The position numbers and the translations under genes are program-made. From NCBI GenBank assembly GCA_947627575.1, contig CANQWN010000001.1, positions 354,252-418,251 on the forward strand: a DNA stretch of 64,000 bases, given 5' to 3'. Positions within the stretch are counted from its first letter, which is position 1. Every line of letters starts with the position of its first letter. Origin of the DNA: an uncultured Clostridia bacterium. Lineage in GTDB: Bacteria; Bacillota; Clostridia; Christensenellales; Borkfalkiaceae. This document shows, in pieces, positions 8,700-17,512 of this stretch. The notes under the pieces are model-generated. The model had not been told where the DNA came from. It saw only the letters and a list, made by a program, of their open reading frames with translations, and did no database searches.

Positions 8700-11600
8700 T
8701 TAATACCAATCGTCAGATTGAACGCTGATTTCAAATTCTACAGCGCTGCTTTCGGGATAGGTAATTATACAGATATAAATTTCATCGCCGGAAGAAACAT
8801 ACGAATATGTTACGTCATCGCTTTCGCTTGTAAAGCATATGCACGTGCCCTCAAAATAATCGGTGGGGTCGCACATAAATACGCCGTCGGACGAAGCGGT
8901 GAACTTATAGAGATGTATCTGGGGCTGTTCGGTATCGTTGGCGGGAACGCTTATCGTGGTTTCGCCGGCAAGGTCGGTAGGTTCTATCAAATTTACGCTG
9001 AACTGAACGCCGGAACCCGTATACCCTACTATCATGTATATCACATCGCCCGAAATTACGGCTAAACCGTCCTCGGCGTCACTTATAGGCGACCAACTTT
9101 CATCGAAATATTGTATAGAGTAACTTTCGGTACCCGTTACAACGCCGACAATCCAACCCACTTTATCTGCGGTGAATTTGAATATCTTTTCCGTGCGGGA
9201 AGTTGCGTCGTCAAGCGATTTAGCTTCGCCCGCAGTGATATCCTCCGAAGAGCCGAGCGCGGTTATATTAAGAGTGAATTCACCAAAGCCTTCCGCATAA
9301 ATATGGAAATAAATTTTATCGTCCGTATCAAGCGAAATTACAAAGTTGTGCGCTCTTGACTTAACATCGCCGCTTTCGTCATAGCAAATAATTGTGTATT
9401 CGATACCGTTAGTAGCCGAAACGCTTATGGTATGGGGCGCAGTTGCAGTTGCCGTGTATACATAAACCACATCCCTTACGGATACATCGTCATCGCCGAT
9501 GGCGTTATCGCCGGCAACAGCTTCGGTAGGCTCGTTTTCGGTCAATACAAACTTGGCTTGAGACGCGTCTCCGTCGCCCGTGTAGCAATAGGTTACCGTG
9601 AAGTAAATATCATTGCCTTCGGCAACAAAGCCCGCGCAGGAAGCTATATTGGAACCGCTGACGTATACTACATCCGCCGTAAATCCTTCAATTTCGGGGA
9701 ACGTAACTTCGGGATGGCAGGCTTTTGTTGCGGTATACTTGTAGCCTACGGTTTTAACGTTTCCGTCCGCGCCAGCCAAAGAATTGTCACCGACGGACGC
9801 CGTCTGCTTGTCGCCTTCCTCTATTACAGAAATATTGATATTTACGGTGTAGCTATCTTCGGCAACCGCAGCCGAGTCGAAATTGTAAGATATATAGAAC
9901 CATACCGTTTCTTTCGCAGTTACGGTAACCTTACCGCCGGAAACTGTAATAGCATAAGGATTTGCCGAGCGGTTGGAAAACCTATCGAACTTCGACTGAT
10001 ACTCCGTAATAAAGTCGGTAAAGTTTTCATTGAGGTTAATCACGTCTACGTTTAAGCCCTCAACGTTTCTGTTGTTGGGCGCGATAATCAAATCGCCGGA
10101 TTTTGTTGCGGTATACTTGAAGTAAACCGAGCCGCTTTTAACTTCAGCGCCGTTTTTCTGCAAGGTAACAACCGCGTGGGTACCCTCTCCCACTTCAAAA
10201 GGCTTCCAAGGTTCGCCTTCAACGCCTTTGGTTGCGGGATCGAAATCATCGATTGTGAAGGAAACTTCCAAACCGTTATTTGAATGAAGCATAGCCCAAT
10301 ATTTTGTGTTGGGTTGAAGGGTTATCACCGATTCACCGATACCGAAGATAGGACCGCTGCCGACAAGCGTTTCACCTTCCTTATACTCGTCGTTTACCGA
10401 GCTGTAAATGGTGATACCGTTGAAGTTTGCGCCCAACCATATGCGATAAGAAGTTTTACCATCGTCCGGTGTGGTGAAAGTATACCACGCGTTACCCATA
10501 TCGGTGAAATGATAAGTTTCTTCCGTACCCAAAGTCAACGCTATGGGATTATCAAACGCGCCGCTTTTCACTTGCTTTACAAAAGTGAACGTAATTTCCG
10601 TATCTGCGTCGTTTGCAGTTATCTTCAATTGCGTTGTACTCCACTCTGACAAGGACAATAATTCTTCGCTTGCAATATCAACCCAATTAAAAGTCCAGGA
10701 AGCATTGTCATACATATAAACCTGAGCCGACATCTTTGCGGAATCGTAAGTTATATAATACTGATAGCCGCTTTCCGCCATGGGAAGATTGAACCATGCG
10801 GCGCCCTTAACTTCGGTGGTATTTGCCCCCTCCGTTACGGCTTTCGGGTTAAATTCCGCGCCTGCGGCAGGATATTCATCTATTACTAAATTTACTATAA
10901 CGTATTGATTATAGTTATAATAACTTATATCCTTATTGAAGCCAATTTCAAAAGCAAATTTTTCGCCCGCTTGAAGCGCGTACTGCGCGCCGTAATCCGA
11001 TTTTGTTACATACTTTTTATACCCGTCCGGATCGGAATCCGCATAATCGCTGACAAACACTACTTCGTCGTCATTCCAAGAGAATGTGTACAAGCCGTCC
11101 TCTTCCGCGGTGAAGCCTATATATTTGGTTGCATACTCCGGAGAGCCAAAAACGGAAACAATTTGGGTTTGAACAATATAATCGCCTGTTTCGGTAAAGC
11201 CGTAAGGCGTACCGGACAACATACCGCTATAATCGTCATAGCGTGCGTCGCCGCCTGTGGGAAGATAATACACGGGAACGGTTACGTCGGTATCAGTTTG
11301 TGAAATTATAATATCGGCGGCTCCGACGCCGCTTGCGAAGCCGGAGAATTTGGCTACATAATCGCCCGCCATAACAACTACCGCGGCAACGCCCTGCGCG
11401 TCAAATTTTACGGGTTCGTCCAAAACAGACGATTCGCTTGCGTCTCTGTTTCTCGTGCCCTCGAAAAGATCTACCTCAAGCGCAGTATAATCGGAAATAG
11501 TTATGTAATCGGGCACATCAAGGGTGAAAGTTACGGTGTTTGCGGTTATTGCAATGGCGCCTGTGCGTTGCGTATATGTCAACGTCGCTTCGTCGGAATG

Positions 11601-12401
11601 ATACAAAGCGCCAAGCCCGCTTACCCTTGCGGTATAATTGCCGGCGGTTACGTTGAATTTCGCCTCAACCGAAGAGGAATCTATCGCAACTTCCGTGCCG
11701 ACTTTGGTTGTACCGCTGTAAAGCGCAACGCTTGCGCCCTCGGGCACGTCTACCCCGTTTGCAACGGTTACCGTAACCGTGTATTCAACCTGCTTGAAAG
11801 ATACGGCTATGGTTGCGTTGCGGTTACCCAAACTTACGGTGGCGTCTGCCGCCTGCAAATAGTCGGGCAAACCTATCACCTTTGCCGTATAGTCGCCGCC
11901 GCGGACGTTTATAGTAGCCTTACCTTCGGTAATTTCCGTCGCCGCGCCGACCTCCGTCTCCCCGCTGTATAGCTGTACCTTAACCGACTGGGGGGGGGTG
12001 ATGTCCGTCGGGAAAGTTACCGTAATATTATAATCTACGGTAACTACGGTTATAGCTATCGTCGCCGCGGGATTTTCGGCAGTTACAACCGCGGGTTGGA
12101 AAGTATACCCGGAAGGAACGCCCTTCAAGGTTACGGTATAAGCGCCGCTATCCAATTCCACGGAAGCCTTGCCCTCCGCGTCCAATGCAATTTCTTCGCT
12201 TGCAGTTTCCGTGCCAGACATCCATTGCGCCTTTACCGAAGAGATATCAAAGCCCTCTTCGGCAGTGACGGTAACGGAATAACTTACCTTGCCGTCATCG
12301 TCGGCAGGGGGATTTTCGTTATCGCCGCATGCAACGGCAAAGCAGCACAGAGCGCACACAAAAGCAAACAGCAAGAAAAGTTTTTTAAGTGTTCTGTACA
12401 T
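8700..12401 (-). CDS. Large repeat-containing surface lipoprotein
   Basis: 1233 residues. The N-terminus is a lipoprotein signal peptide with lipobox FAVAC (acylated Cys25), so it should be anchored outside the membrane. Residues about 38-375 hold four related beta-sandwich repeats of roughly 85 residues, each with a Y/F-T-V-T-V start and a GxYTVxVxGLP-like end (surface transthyretin-like/PEGA-type). The rest is a string of beta-rich modules with a recurring VYKYTATK or YTATA core, similar in style to bacterial pre-peptidase C-terminal domains, which bind cell-wall or polysaccharide targets. No catalytic motif was found; binding or scaffolding at the surface is inferred. The start is set by AGGAGGT seven bases upstream. 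A run of nine C bases falls at about codon 135. Confidence 0.85.
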   Translation of the reverse strand: MYRTLKKLFLLFAFVCALCCFAVACGDNENPPADDDGKVSYSVTVTAEEGFDISSVKAQWMSGTETASEEIALDAEGKASVELDSGAYTVTLKGVPSGYTFQPAVVTAENPAATIAITVVTVDYNITVTFPTDITPPQSVKVQLYSGETEVGAATEITEGKATINVRGGDYTAKVIGLPDYLQAADATVSLGNRNATIAVSFKQVEYTVTVTVANGVDVPEGASVALYSGTTKVGTEVAIDSSSVEAKFNVTAGNYTARVSGLGALYHSDEATLTYTQRTGAIAITANTVTFTLDVPDYITISDYTALEVDLFEGTRNRDASESSVLDEPVKFDAQGVAAVVVMAGDYVAKFSGFASGVGAADIIISQTDTDVTVPVYYLPTGGDARYDDYSGMLSGTPYGFTETGDYIVQTQIVSVFGSPEYATKYIGFTAEEDGLYTFSWNDDEVVFVSDYADSDPDGYKKYVTKSDYGAQYALQAGEKFAFEIGFNKDISYYNYNQYVIVNLVIDEYPAAGAEFNPKAVTEGANTTEVKGAAWFNLPMAESGYQYYITYDSAKMSAQVYMYDNASWTFNWVDIASEELLSLSEWSTTQLKITANDADTEITFTFVKQVKSGAFDNPIALTLGTEETYHFTDMGNAWYTFTTPDDGKTSYRIWLGANFNGITIYSSVNDEYKEGETLVGSGPIFGIGESVITLQPNTKYWAMLHSNNGLEVSFTIDDFDPATKGVEGEPWKPFEVGEGTHAVVTLQKNGAEVKSGSVYFKYTATKSGDLIIAPNNRNVEGLNVDVINLNENFTDFITEYQSKFDRFSNRSANPYAITVSGGKVTVTAKETVWFYISYNFDSAAVAEDSYTVNINISVIEEGDKQTASVGDNSLAGADGNVKTVGYKYTATKACHPEVTFPEIEGFTADVVYVSGSNIASCAGFVAEGNDIYFTVTYCYTGDGDASQAKFVLTENEPTEAVAGDNAIGDDDVSVRDVVYVYTATATAPHTISVSATNGIEYTIICYDESGDVKSRAHNFVISLDTDDKIYFHIYAEGFGEFTLNITALGSSEDITAGEAKSLDDATSRTEKIFKFTADKVGWIVGVVTGTESYSIQYFDESWSPISDAEDGLAVISGDVIYMIVGYTGSGVQFSVNLIEPTDLAGETTISVPANDTEQPQIHLYKFTASSDGVFMCDPTDYFEGTCICFTSESDDVTYSYVSSGDEIYICIITYPESSAVEFEISVQSDDWY
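11990..11998 (-). repeat. Nine-base homopolymer inside the lipoprotein gene
   Basis: Nine consecutive G on the plus strand (C9 in the coding strand), encoding part of the TPPQ turn in the second N-terminal repeat. Gain or loss of one base would shift the frame of an exported protein early on. Confidence 0.95.
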
Positions 12402-12466
12402 TTTTACCTCCTAAAAAATTTTTGCATATATGAATAAAAATACCCTATATTTTAGGTATTTGTTGG

Positions 12467-12495
12467 ATAATAGCACAAAAAATTATAAAAATCAA
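12467..12495 (-). promoter_or_regulatory. Promoter of the large lipoprotein gene
   Basis: Minus strand -35 TTGATT (12490-12495), 17-bp spacer, -10 TATTAT (12467-12472). It sits in a 469-base AT-rich gap shared with the divergent ilvA gene. The middle of the gap (12500-12780) shows only AT-rich sequence with short GTGAATTTTT repeats. Confidence 0.7.
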
Positions 12496-12786
12496 TGTAA
12501 ACAGACAAAAAATCAATAAAATTATACATTTTGTAGATTATGTATATTAATTGTTACTGTGCAACAAAAAAAGTGTAAAATCACTAAAAAGACTAATATG
12601 ATACAGGTTAAAGCGCTTTTTTTGTGAATTTTTGTGAATTTTAAATTAACAAAAATAACACCGAATTTTACAATATTTGAAAATTAAATATAAAAACACA
12701 TAAAATTGTGTTAAAATTTATTTTTATTCATAATACAAAACTATGATTTCAGGCGCATTTTAAAATTATTAACACGCCGCAGACTA

Positions 12787-12815
12787 TTGACTTTTCATTA
12801 TTAAATATATATAAT
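12787..12815 (+). promoter_or_regulatory. Promoter of ilvA-ridA
   Basis: -35 TTGACT (12787-12792), 17-bp spacer, -10 TATAAT (12810-12815). The predicted 5' leader is about 49 bases and contains CCGCCG and CGGCGG arms that could pair ahead of the start codon. Confidence 0.8.
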
Positions 12816-12870
12816 TTTCAATAGGTTGCCGCCGCAAGGGCTATATTGCAACGGCGGTAAAAAAATTGTT

Positions 12871-14073
12871 ATGCTGAATATCGAAAAAGTAAAGCACGCG
12901 CAAAGCGTTTTAAGCGAAGCCATTAGGGAAACGGACGTTATCTACTCCCCCACTCTGTCCGCCCGCAGCGGTTGCGACGTATATCTCAAAACGGAAAACC
13001 TGCAACTTACCGGCTCGTTTAAAGTGCGTGGCGCGTATTATAAAATTTCACAGCTTTCCGACGAAGAAAAAAGCAAGGGCGTTATAGCCTGTTCCGCGGG
13101 TAACCATGCGCAAGGGGTTGCTTTGGCTTCAAAAAAGTTTGGGATAAAAGCCAAAATATGTATGCCGGACGGCGCGCCCATTTCCAAAGTGGAAGCGACA
13201 AAAAGCTACGGCGCGGAAGTTATACTCGTGCCCGGCGTTTACGACGATGCACATACCGAAGCCGAAAGACTGAAAAACGAATACGGCTATACCTTTATCC
13301 ACCCCTTCGACGACGAGGACGTGATTGCGGGGCAGGCGACCGTGGGGCTTGAAATAATGAAACAGCTTGCCGACGTAGACGTAATTGCGGTGCCCGTCGG
13401 CGGAGGCGGACTTATTTCCGGCGTGGCGTTTGCGGTGAAGCAGATAAACCCGAAAGTTAAAGTTTACGGCGTTCAGGCGGCGGGCGCGCCGTCTATGTAC
13501 AATTCGGTTGCTTGCAAAAGAATACAGAAGCTGGATTTTGTTTCCACCATTGCAGACGGTATTGCCGTGAAAGAGCCCGGTGCGATTACCTATAAAATGT
13601 GCCTGAACTACGTGGACGGGATAGTTACCGTCACGGACGATCAGGTTTCGGCGGCGATACTTGCGCTTATTGAAAAGCAGAAAATGATTGCGGAAGGCGC
13701 GGGCGCGGTTGCGCTGGCGGCGGTTATGTACAATAAAATACCCATTGCGCGGAACAAAAAGGTTTGCTGCGTTATTTCCGGCGGGAATATAGACGTTACC
13801 ATACTTTCGCGCGTGATAGACCGCGGACTGCTTATGTCCGGCAGGCGCACCACCCTTATTGTCGAACTTTTGGACAAGCCCAACCAACTTGGCGAAGTTG
13901 CAACGCTTATAGCCGCGTGCGGCGGTAACCTTACAAGCGTTATACACGAGAGATCCAACGAAGGTTCCGATATAAACGACTGCTATCTGCGTATTCAGGT
14001 TGAAACGAGAAATTTTGAACATATCAGGCAGATACGCGCCAAACTTACCGAACACGGATTTAAACTTTTATGA
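12871..14073 (+). CDS. ilvA: Threonine ammonia-lyase with ACT domain
   Basis: 400 residues from MLNIEK. It is a PLP fold-type II enzyme that converts threonine to 2-oxobutyrate and ammonia. The PLP lysine is K51 in TGSFKVRGA, and the phosphate-binding loop is VGGGGLISG. A C-terminal ACT domain (from about residue 325, LIVELLDKPNQLGEVA) suggests allosteric control, as in the short single-ACT form used in catabolism or isoleucine supply. A TTG 45 bases upstream is in frame but falls almost on the predicted transcript start, so the ATG is preferred despite a weak ribosome site. It forms a two-gene operon with ridA. Confidence 0.94.
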   Translation: MLNIEKVKHAQSVLSEAIRETDVIYSPTLSARSGCDVYLKTENLQLTGSFKVRGAYYKISQLSDEEKSKGVIACSAGNHAQGVALASKKFGIKAKICMPDGAPISKVEATKSYGAEVILVPGVYDDAHTEAERLKNEYGYTFIHPFDDEDVIAGQATVGLEIMKQLADVDVIAVPVGGGGLISGVAFAVKQINPKVKVYGVQAAGAPSMYNSVACKRIQKLDFVSTIADGIAVKEPGAITYKMCLNYVDGIVTVTDDQVSAAILALIEKQKMIAEGAGAVALAAVMYNKIPIARNKKVCCVISGGNIDVTILSRVIDRGLLMSGRRTTLIVELLDKPNQLGEVATLIAACGGNLTSVIHERSNEGSDINDCYLRIQVETRNFEHIRQIRAKLTEHGFKLL

Positions 14074-14081
14074 GGTGAAAT

Positions 14082-14453
14082 ATGAAAACCATACAAACAA
14101 AACTTGCGCCCGCAGCCATAGGACCCTATTCACAGGCAAAAATTTCAAACGGGCTTGTATACGCCTCCGGGCAGATACCCGTAAACCCCGAAACTTCTGC
14201 AATAGAATCCTTCGATATCGAGGGGCAAACCGAACAGGTGTGCAAAAACGTTGCCGCTTTGCTTAACGCGGCGGGCACTTCTATAGATAAAGTTGTAAAA
14301 ACCACCTGCTTCCTTGCGGATATAGCGGATTTTGCGGCGTTTAACGCCGTTTACGCAAAATATTTCACTTCCGCACCCGCAAGAAGCTGTGTTGCCGTAA
14401 AAGATATACCAAAAGGCGCGCTTGTGGAAATTGAGGTAATTGCAGAGCTTTGA
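14082..14453 (+). CDS. ridA: RidA-family enamine/imine deaminase
   Basis: 123 residues, full length. It has GPYSQAK near the N-terminus and the conserved arginine in PARSCVAV followed by KGALVEIEVIA. RidA trimers hydrolyse reactive 2-aminoacrylate and 2-aminocrotonate, the very intermediates released by threonine/serine dehydratases. It lies eight bases after ilvA with its own AGGTG site, so the pair makes metabolic sense: IlvA produces the enamine and RidA clears it. Confidence 0.94.
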   Translation: MKTIQTKLAPAAIGPYSQAKISNGLVYASGQIPVNPETSAIESFDIEGQTEQVCKNVAALLNAAGTSIDKVVKTTCFLADIADFAAFNAVYAKYFTSAPARSCVAVKDIPKGALVEIEVIAEL

Positions 14454-14477
14454 TTTTAGACAAATACCTGTATTTTG

Positions 14478-14506
14478 TTGACTTATTTTTGAAATAGATT
14501 TATAAT
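14478..14506 (+). promoter_or_regulatory. Promoter of the degV gene
   Basis: -35 TTGACT (14478-14483), 17-bp spacer, -10 TATAAT (14501-14506), about 28 bases of leader before the ATG. Confidence 0.8.
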
Positions 14507-14540
14507 ACTGATAGAATTTTACAACAAGAGAGGAATTGAA

Positions 14541-15413
14541 ATGAAAGTAGCTATCGTGACGGACAGCAACAGCGGAATAACGCAGGCGGAAGCGAAAGAG
14601 CTGGGCATAGAAGTTGTTCCCATGCCCGTGCTTATCAACGCGGAACTTTACTATGAGGATATAACGCTTACGCAGGAACAGTTTTATGAAAAACTGAAAA
14701 GCGACGCGCAGGTTTCCACTTCCCAACCCAACCCCGTGGACGTGGGCGAAATTTGGGCAAAAGTTTTAAAAACCAACGACGAAGTAATTTACATACCTAT
14801 GTCCAGCGGGCTTTCCGAAACTTGCCACACTTTACAGCACTATGCCGAAACCGAAGAACAGTTTAAAGGCAAAGTTTTTGTTGTGGACAACCAAAGAATT
14901 TCTATTACGCAACGGCAAAGCGTTATGGACGCCATTAAAATGGCGAAAGAAGGCAAAAGCGCAAAGGAAATCCACGATTGGCTGATGGATACCAAAATGA
15001 CTTCAAGCATATACATTATGGTGGATACCCTTAAATACCTTAAAAAGGGCGGCAGGCTTACCCCCGCCGTCGCAATGATAGGCACTTTGCTTAAAATAAA
15101 GCCCGTTTTGCAGATTCAGGGCTTCAAGTTAGACCAATTTGCAAAGCCGAGAAAACTTTCCGACGCAAAGCAGATTATGATAAACGCAATCAAACACGAC
15201 TTTGAGACGAGATTTAAAAAGGAAGTTGAAGAAGGCAGAATGACTATAGCCATTGCGCATACGGACAACTATGCGGAAGCCGAAAACTTCAAGCAGGAAC
15301 TTACCGAAAATTTCCCCGAAGTGGAATTTACCGTTATAAATCCCCTGTCTTTAAGCGTTTCCTGCCATATCGGACCGGGCGCGCTTGCCTGCGCCTGCGC
15401 AATAAAATATTGA
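14541..15413 (+). CDS. DegV-family fatty-acid-binding protein
   Basis: 290 residues with the two-domain DegV layout. VAIVTDSNSGI opens the first domain, STSQPNP and PMSSGLSET line the lipid site, and a C-terminal domain ends in HIGPGALACA. Characterised members bind a fatty acid; the FakB subgroup presents it to the kinase FakA for phosphorylation and incorporation into phospholipid. No fakA is nearby, so a FakB role is only possible. AGAGGAA precedes the ATG. Confidence 0.9.
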   Translation: MKVAIVTDSNSGITQAEAKELGIEVVPMPVLINAELYYEDITLTQEQFYEKLKSDAQVSTSQPNPVDVGEIWAKVLKTNDEVIYIPMSSGLSETCHTLQHYAETEEQFKGKVFVVDNQRISITQRQSVMDAIKMAKEGKSAKEIHDWLMDTKMTSSIYIMVDTLKYLKKGGRLTPAVAMIGTLLKIKPVLQIQGFKLDQFAKPRKLSDAKQIMINAIKHDFETRFKKEVEEGRMTIAIAHTDNYAEAENFKQELTENFPEVEFTVINPLSLSVSCHIGPGALACACAIKY

Positions 15414-15430
15414 TTATAAAAACTTTAAAA

Positions 15431-15462
15431 GCGCTTCCGCAAAATTGCGGAAGCGCTTTTTT
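15431..15462 (+). terminator. Terminator between degV and the convergent yihY gene
   Basis: 11-bp stem (15431-15441 with 15446-15456) followed by TTTTTT on the plus strand. The upstream A run lets it work on the minus strand too. Confidence 0.85.
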
Positions 15463-15473
15463 ATGCGCGGAAA

Positions 15474-16247
15474 TCACAGATGCTTTTTGTACGCCCTGCG
15501 AGACAGGAACGAGCCGTTGTAGATTACACCCATAACAAAACTGCTCATCATAAGGTAACACCACAGCAAAAACACAAAAATCGAAGCAATTTTGCCGTAT
15601 AACCTTTCGGGCGTGGCGAATTGAAGATAGACGGCAAACCCAATGGCGAATATAAGCCAAAGCGCGGTTGTAAGCAAACTGCCCGGCACCGCCTCCTCCG
15701 CCTTTATCCTGTACGGACAGGCGAATAAATTAAGCACCAGCGCGATAGTGAACGCGGTTGCCGCCAAAAACACGCAGGAAATTATGTCGGAAACAAACTT
15801 CGGCATAAAATTATCCAAAAATTTACTGCCGGCAACGGAAACGGCGGTTACAACCGCCGTAAGCAATATCGATGAAAAGATAAAAATCAGCGAAACAAGC
15901 CTCAATTTTATCCCGCCCTTCGCGCGGGGGCAATCGTAAATTATTTCGCCGCTTCGCCTTAAATGGAAAAAGAAATTTGTGGAGGAATACAAAGTTGTAG
16001 CCAGAAGCGCTATCCCCGCCCCGCTTACCGCGCTTTGCGCCGAGCTTTTTACGTAACCGATAAAGGGCTGTACGCTTTGCAAAAGCGAATGGGACAAAAA
16101 ACGCCCTATGTCGATATTGCCCAACAATAAGGTGAACCAGAAAAACAGCGGCGTTATACTCATAAGCAAAAAATACACCAAAGTGCCCGCAATAGTTGAA
16201 TAACGCCTGTCCGAAAAATATCTGTAAAGCCCGATAATTCTTTGCAT
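15474..16247 (-). CDS. YihY/BrkB-family integral membrane protein
   Basis: About 257 residues from MQRIIGLYRYFSD. Six hydrophobic segments; the conserved opening (STIAGTLVYFLLMSITPLF), the central LLYSSTNFFFHLRRSGE-like stretch and YGKIASIFVFLLWCYLMM fit PF03631. Family members were once labelled ribonuclease BN by mistake; their real role (transport or envelope function) is not settled. A longer frame to 16286 lacks a ribosome site. Confidence 0.87.
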   Translation of the reverse strand: MQRIIGLYRYFSDRRYSTIAGTLVYFLLMSITPLFFWFTLLLGNIDIGRFLSHSLLQSVQPFIGYVKSSAQSAVSGAGIALLATTLYSSTNFFFHLRRSGEIIYDCPRAKGGIKLRLVSLIFIFSSILLTAVVTAVSVAGSKFLDNFMPKFVSDIISCVFLAATAFTIALVLNLFACPYRIKAEEAVPGSLLTTALWLIFAIGFAVYLQFATPERLYGKIASIFVFLLWCYLMMSSFVMGVIYNGSFLSRRAYKKHL

Positions 16248-16289
16248 AATATTATTTTCCGCAAAGAAATACGCGATATACCACATTAA

Positions 16290-16313
16290 TAAAGGACGCC
16301 GTGCGGCGCCCTT
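16290..16313 (-). terminator. Hairpin after the Cys/Asn repeat gene
   Basis: 11-bp stem with one G-U pair around the sequence GGGCGCCG/CGGCGTCC, just past the repeat-protein stop and before yihY. The T tract is weak. Confidence 0.45.
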
Positions 16314-16329
16314 TAAAATTAAAAATACT

Positions 16330-16731
16330 TCAGCCGTTACAACCGCACCCGCAGTTGTTGCCGTATGAACCGTACCAGCCCGAACCGTAAACGCCGGAAG
16401 GGTTTACGCCGCTTGAACTTTGCGCATAACCGTAGGAAACCGAGCCGCACTGCGAACAGCCGTTAAGCCCGTACTGCGCGGCATAATAAGCGTCGTACGT
16501 AGAATTGCATCCGCAGGAATTTCCGGCGGAATTGTTACAGCCGCAACCGCAGGAATTTCTTGCGGAATTATTACAGCCGCAACCGCAGGAATTTCTTGCG
16601 GAATTATTACAGCCGCAACCGCAGGAATTTCTTGCGGAATTATTACAGCCGCAGGAATTGCAGTTGCGCCTTACAAGGAACAAGTTAAGCAAGCCCACGC
16701 ATCCGCAGTTACAATTACAAGAATTACACAT
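16330..16731 (-). CDS. Small cysteine/asparagine-rich repeat protein
   Basis: 133 residues and not recognised as a named family. The N-terminus is MCNSCNCNCGC. The core is built of 12-residue units reading CNNSARNSCGCG (three perfect copies, flanked by variants CNNSAGNSCGC and CNSCG). A Tyr/Gly/Ser-rich tail ends in NNCGCGCNG. There is no signal peptide or membrane segment. The spacing of CGC and CxxC pairs would suit metal binding or disulfide cross-linking; coat-like or metallothionein-like roles are guesses. The start is supported by AGGGGAA upstream. It sits between yihY and rubrerythrin as its own unit. Confidence 0.75.
   Translation of the reverse strand: MCNSCNCNCGCVGLLNLFLVRRNCNSCGCNNSARNSCGCGCNNSARNSCGCGCNNSARNSCGCGCNNSAGNSCGCNSTYDAYYAAQYGLNGCSQCGSVSYGYAQSSSGVNPSGVYGSGWYGSYGNNCGCGCNG
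16541..16648 (-). repeat. Three perfect 36-bp tandem repeats
   Basis: Units 16541-16576, 16577-16612 and 16613-16648 are identical; partial units flank them. They encode the 12-residue repeats of the Cys/Asn protein. Identity at silent sites implies recent expansion. Confidence 0.95.
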
Positions 16732-16828
16732 TTGTATCTTCCCCTATTCTTTTGTAAGCAAAGGTTTTCCCCCTTGCCTATACTTCATATTATGAGCGGA
16801 AAGGCGAAATAGTTACGGAAAAAGCGCA

Positions 16829-16862
16829 ATAAAAAAGACGGACTTTGCATCCGCCTTTTTAT
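16829..16862 (-). terminator. Terminator after rubrerythrin
   Basis: The minus strand reads AAAAAGGCGGA, loop, TCCGTCTTTTTT: a stem with G-U pairs ending in a T run, about 30 bases past the rbr stop. Confidence 0.75.
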
Positions 16863-16891
16863 ATACATTTTTAATTTAAGCCGCCGCTTAA

Positions 16892-17425
16892 TTATTTGCC
16901 GAAATATCTTTTTAAAAGACCGGCAAACCCCGCGCCGTGACGGGCTTCGTCTTTAGCCATTTCGTGAACGGTATCGTGAATTGCGTCATAACCCAACTGC
17001 TTTGCGCGCTTTGCTATCGCAAGTTTGCCTTCGCATGCGCCCGCCTCTGCCGCCGCGCGAAGTTCGAGATTTTTCTTCGTGGAAGGGGTTACAACCTCGC
17101 CGAGAAGTTCGGCAAATTTTGCGGCATGTTCCGCCTCTTCATATGCATAACGCTTGAACGCTTCCGCAACTTCGGGATATCCTTCGCGTTCAGCCACGCG
17201 GGACATTGCAAGATACATACCAACTTCGGTACACTCGCCCGTGAAATGGGCGTGCAACCCGTCCATTACTTCCTTGTCTTCAACAACGCCGTCGCCGACA
17301 ACGTGTTCACACGCAAATACGGGCTTATTGTCGCCCTCTACGGGAACAAATTTCTTCGCTTTGCAAACGGGGCAAACTTCAACGTCGTCTTCAACGATTT
17401 CGCCGCAAACAGCACATCTTTTCAT
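16892..17425 (-). CDS. rbr: Rubrerythrin, rubredoxin domain at the N-terminus
   Basis: 177 residues. An N-terminal rubredoxin-like FeS4 site (CAVCGE and CPVCKAKK) is followed by a four-helix diiron domain with the ligands in [27 protein letters not shown] and [10 protein letters not shown]. This reverse domain order is a known subtype in anaerobic Firmicutes. Rubrerythrins reduce hydrogen peroxide in the cytoplasm with electrons from NAD(P)H via rubredoxin-type partners. A strong AGGTG site and its own promoter show a single-gene unit. It complements the FprA protein encoded 13 kb away. Confidence 0.95.
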   Translation of the reverse strand: MKRCAVCGEIVEDDVEVCPVCKAKKFVPVEGDNKPVFACEHVVGDGVVEDKEVMDGLHAHFTGECTEVGMYLAMSRVAEREGYPEVAEAFKRYAYEEAEHAAKFAELLGEVVTPSTKKNLELRAAAEAGACEGKLAIAKRAKQLGYDAIHDTVHEMAKDEARHGAGFAGLLKRYFGK

Positions 17426-17456
17426 AATAACACCTCTATAAATTTAGTTCTAAAAA

Positions 17457-17485
17457 ATTTTATCACATTGAAAAAGAAATTTCAA
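17457..17485 (-). promoter_or_regulatory. Rubrerythrin promoter
   Basis: Minus strand -35 TTGAAA (17480-17485), 17-bp spacer, -10 TAAAAT (17457-17462). An inverted pair GAAATTTC lies at the -35. PerR-type control would be expected for this gene class, but no convincing box was identified. Confidence 0.7.
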
Positions 17486-17512
17486 TAGCAATCAAAAAAA
17501 ATTTGAAATTTT

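Noticed and set aside
13129..14055. 308-codon open frame antisense to ilvA
   Set aside because: Shadow of ilvA with no recognisable motif.
16505..16660. CRISPR array
   Set aside because: The 36-bp units are directly joined without spacers and encode protein repeats.
16420..16812. Plus-strand repeat frames over the Cys/Asn gene
   Set aside because: Both alternative frames show repeats only because the DNA repeats; the minus-strand frame has the ribosome site and a sensible start.
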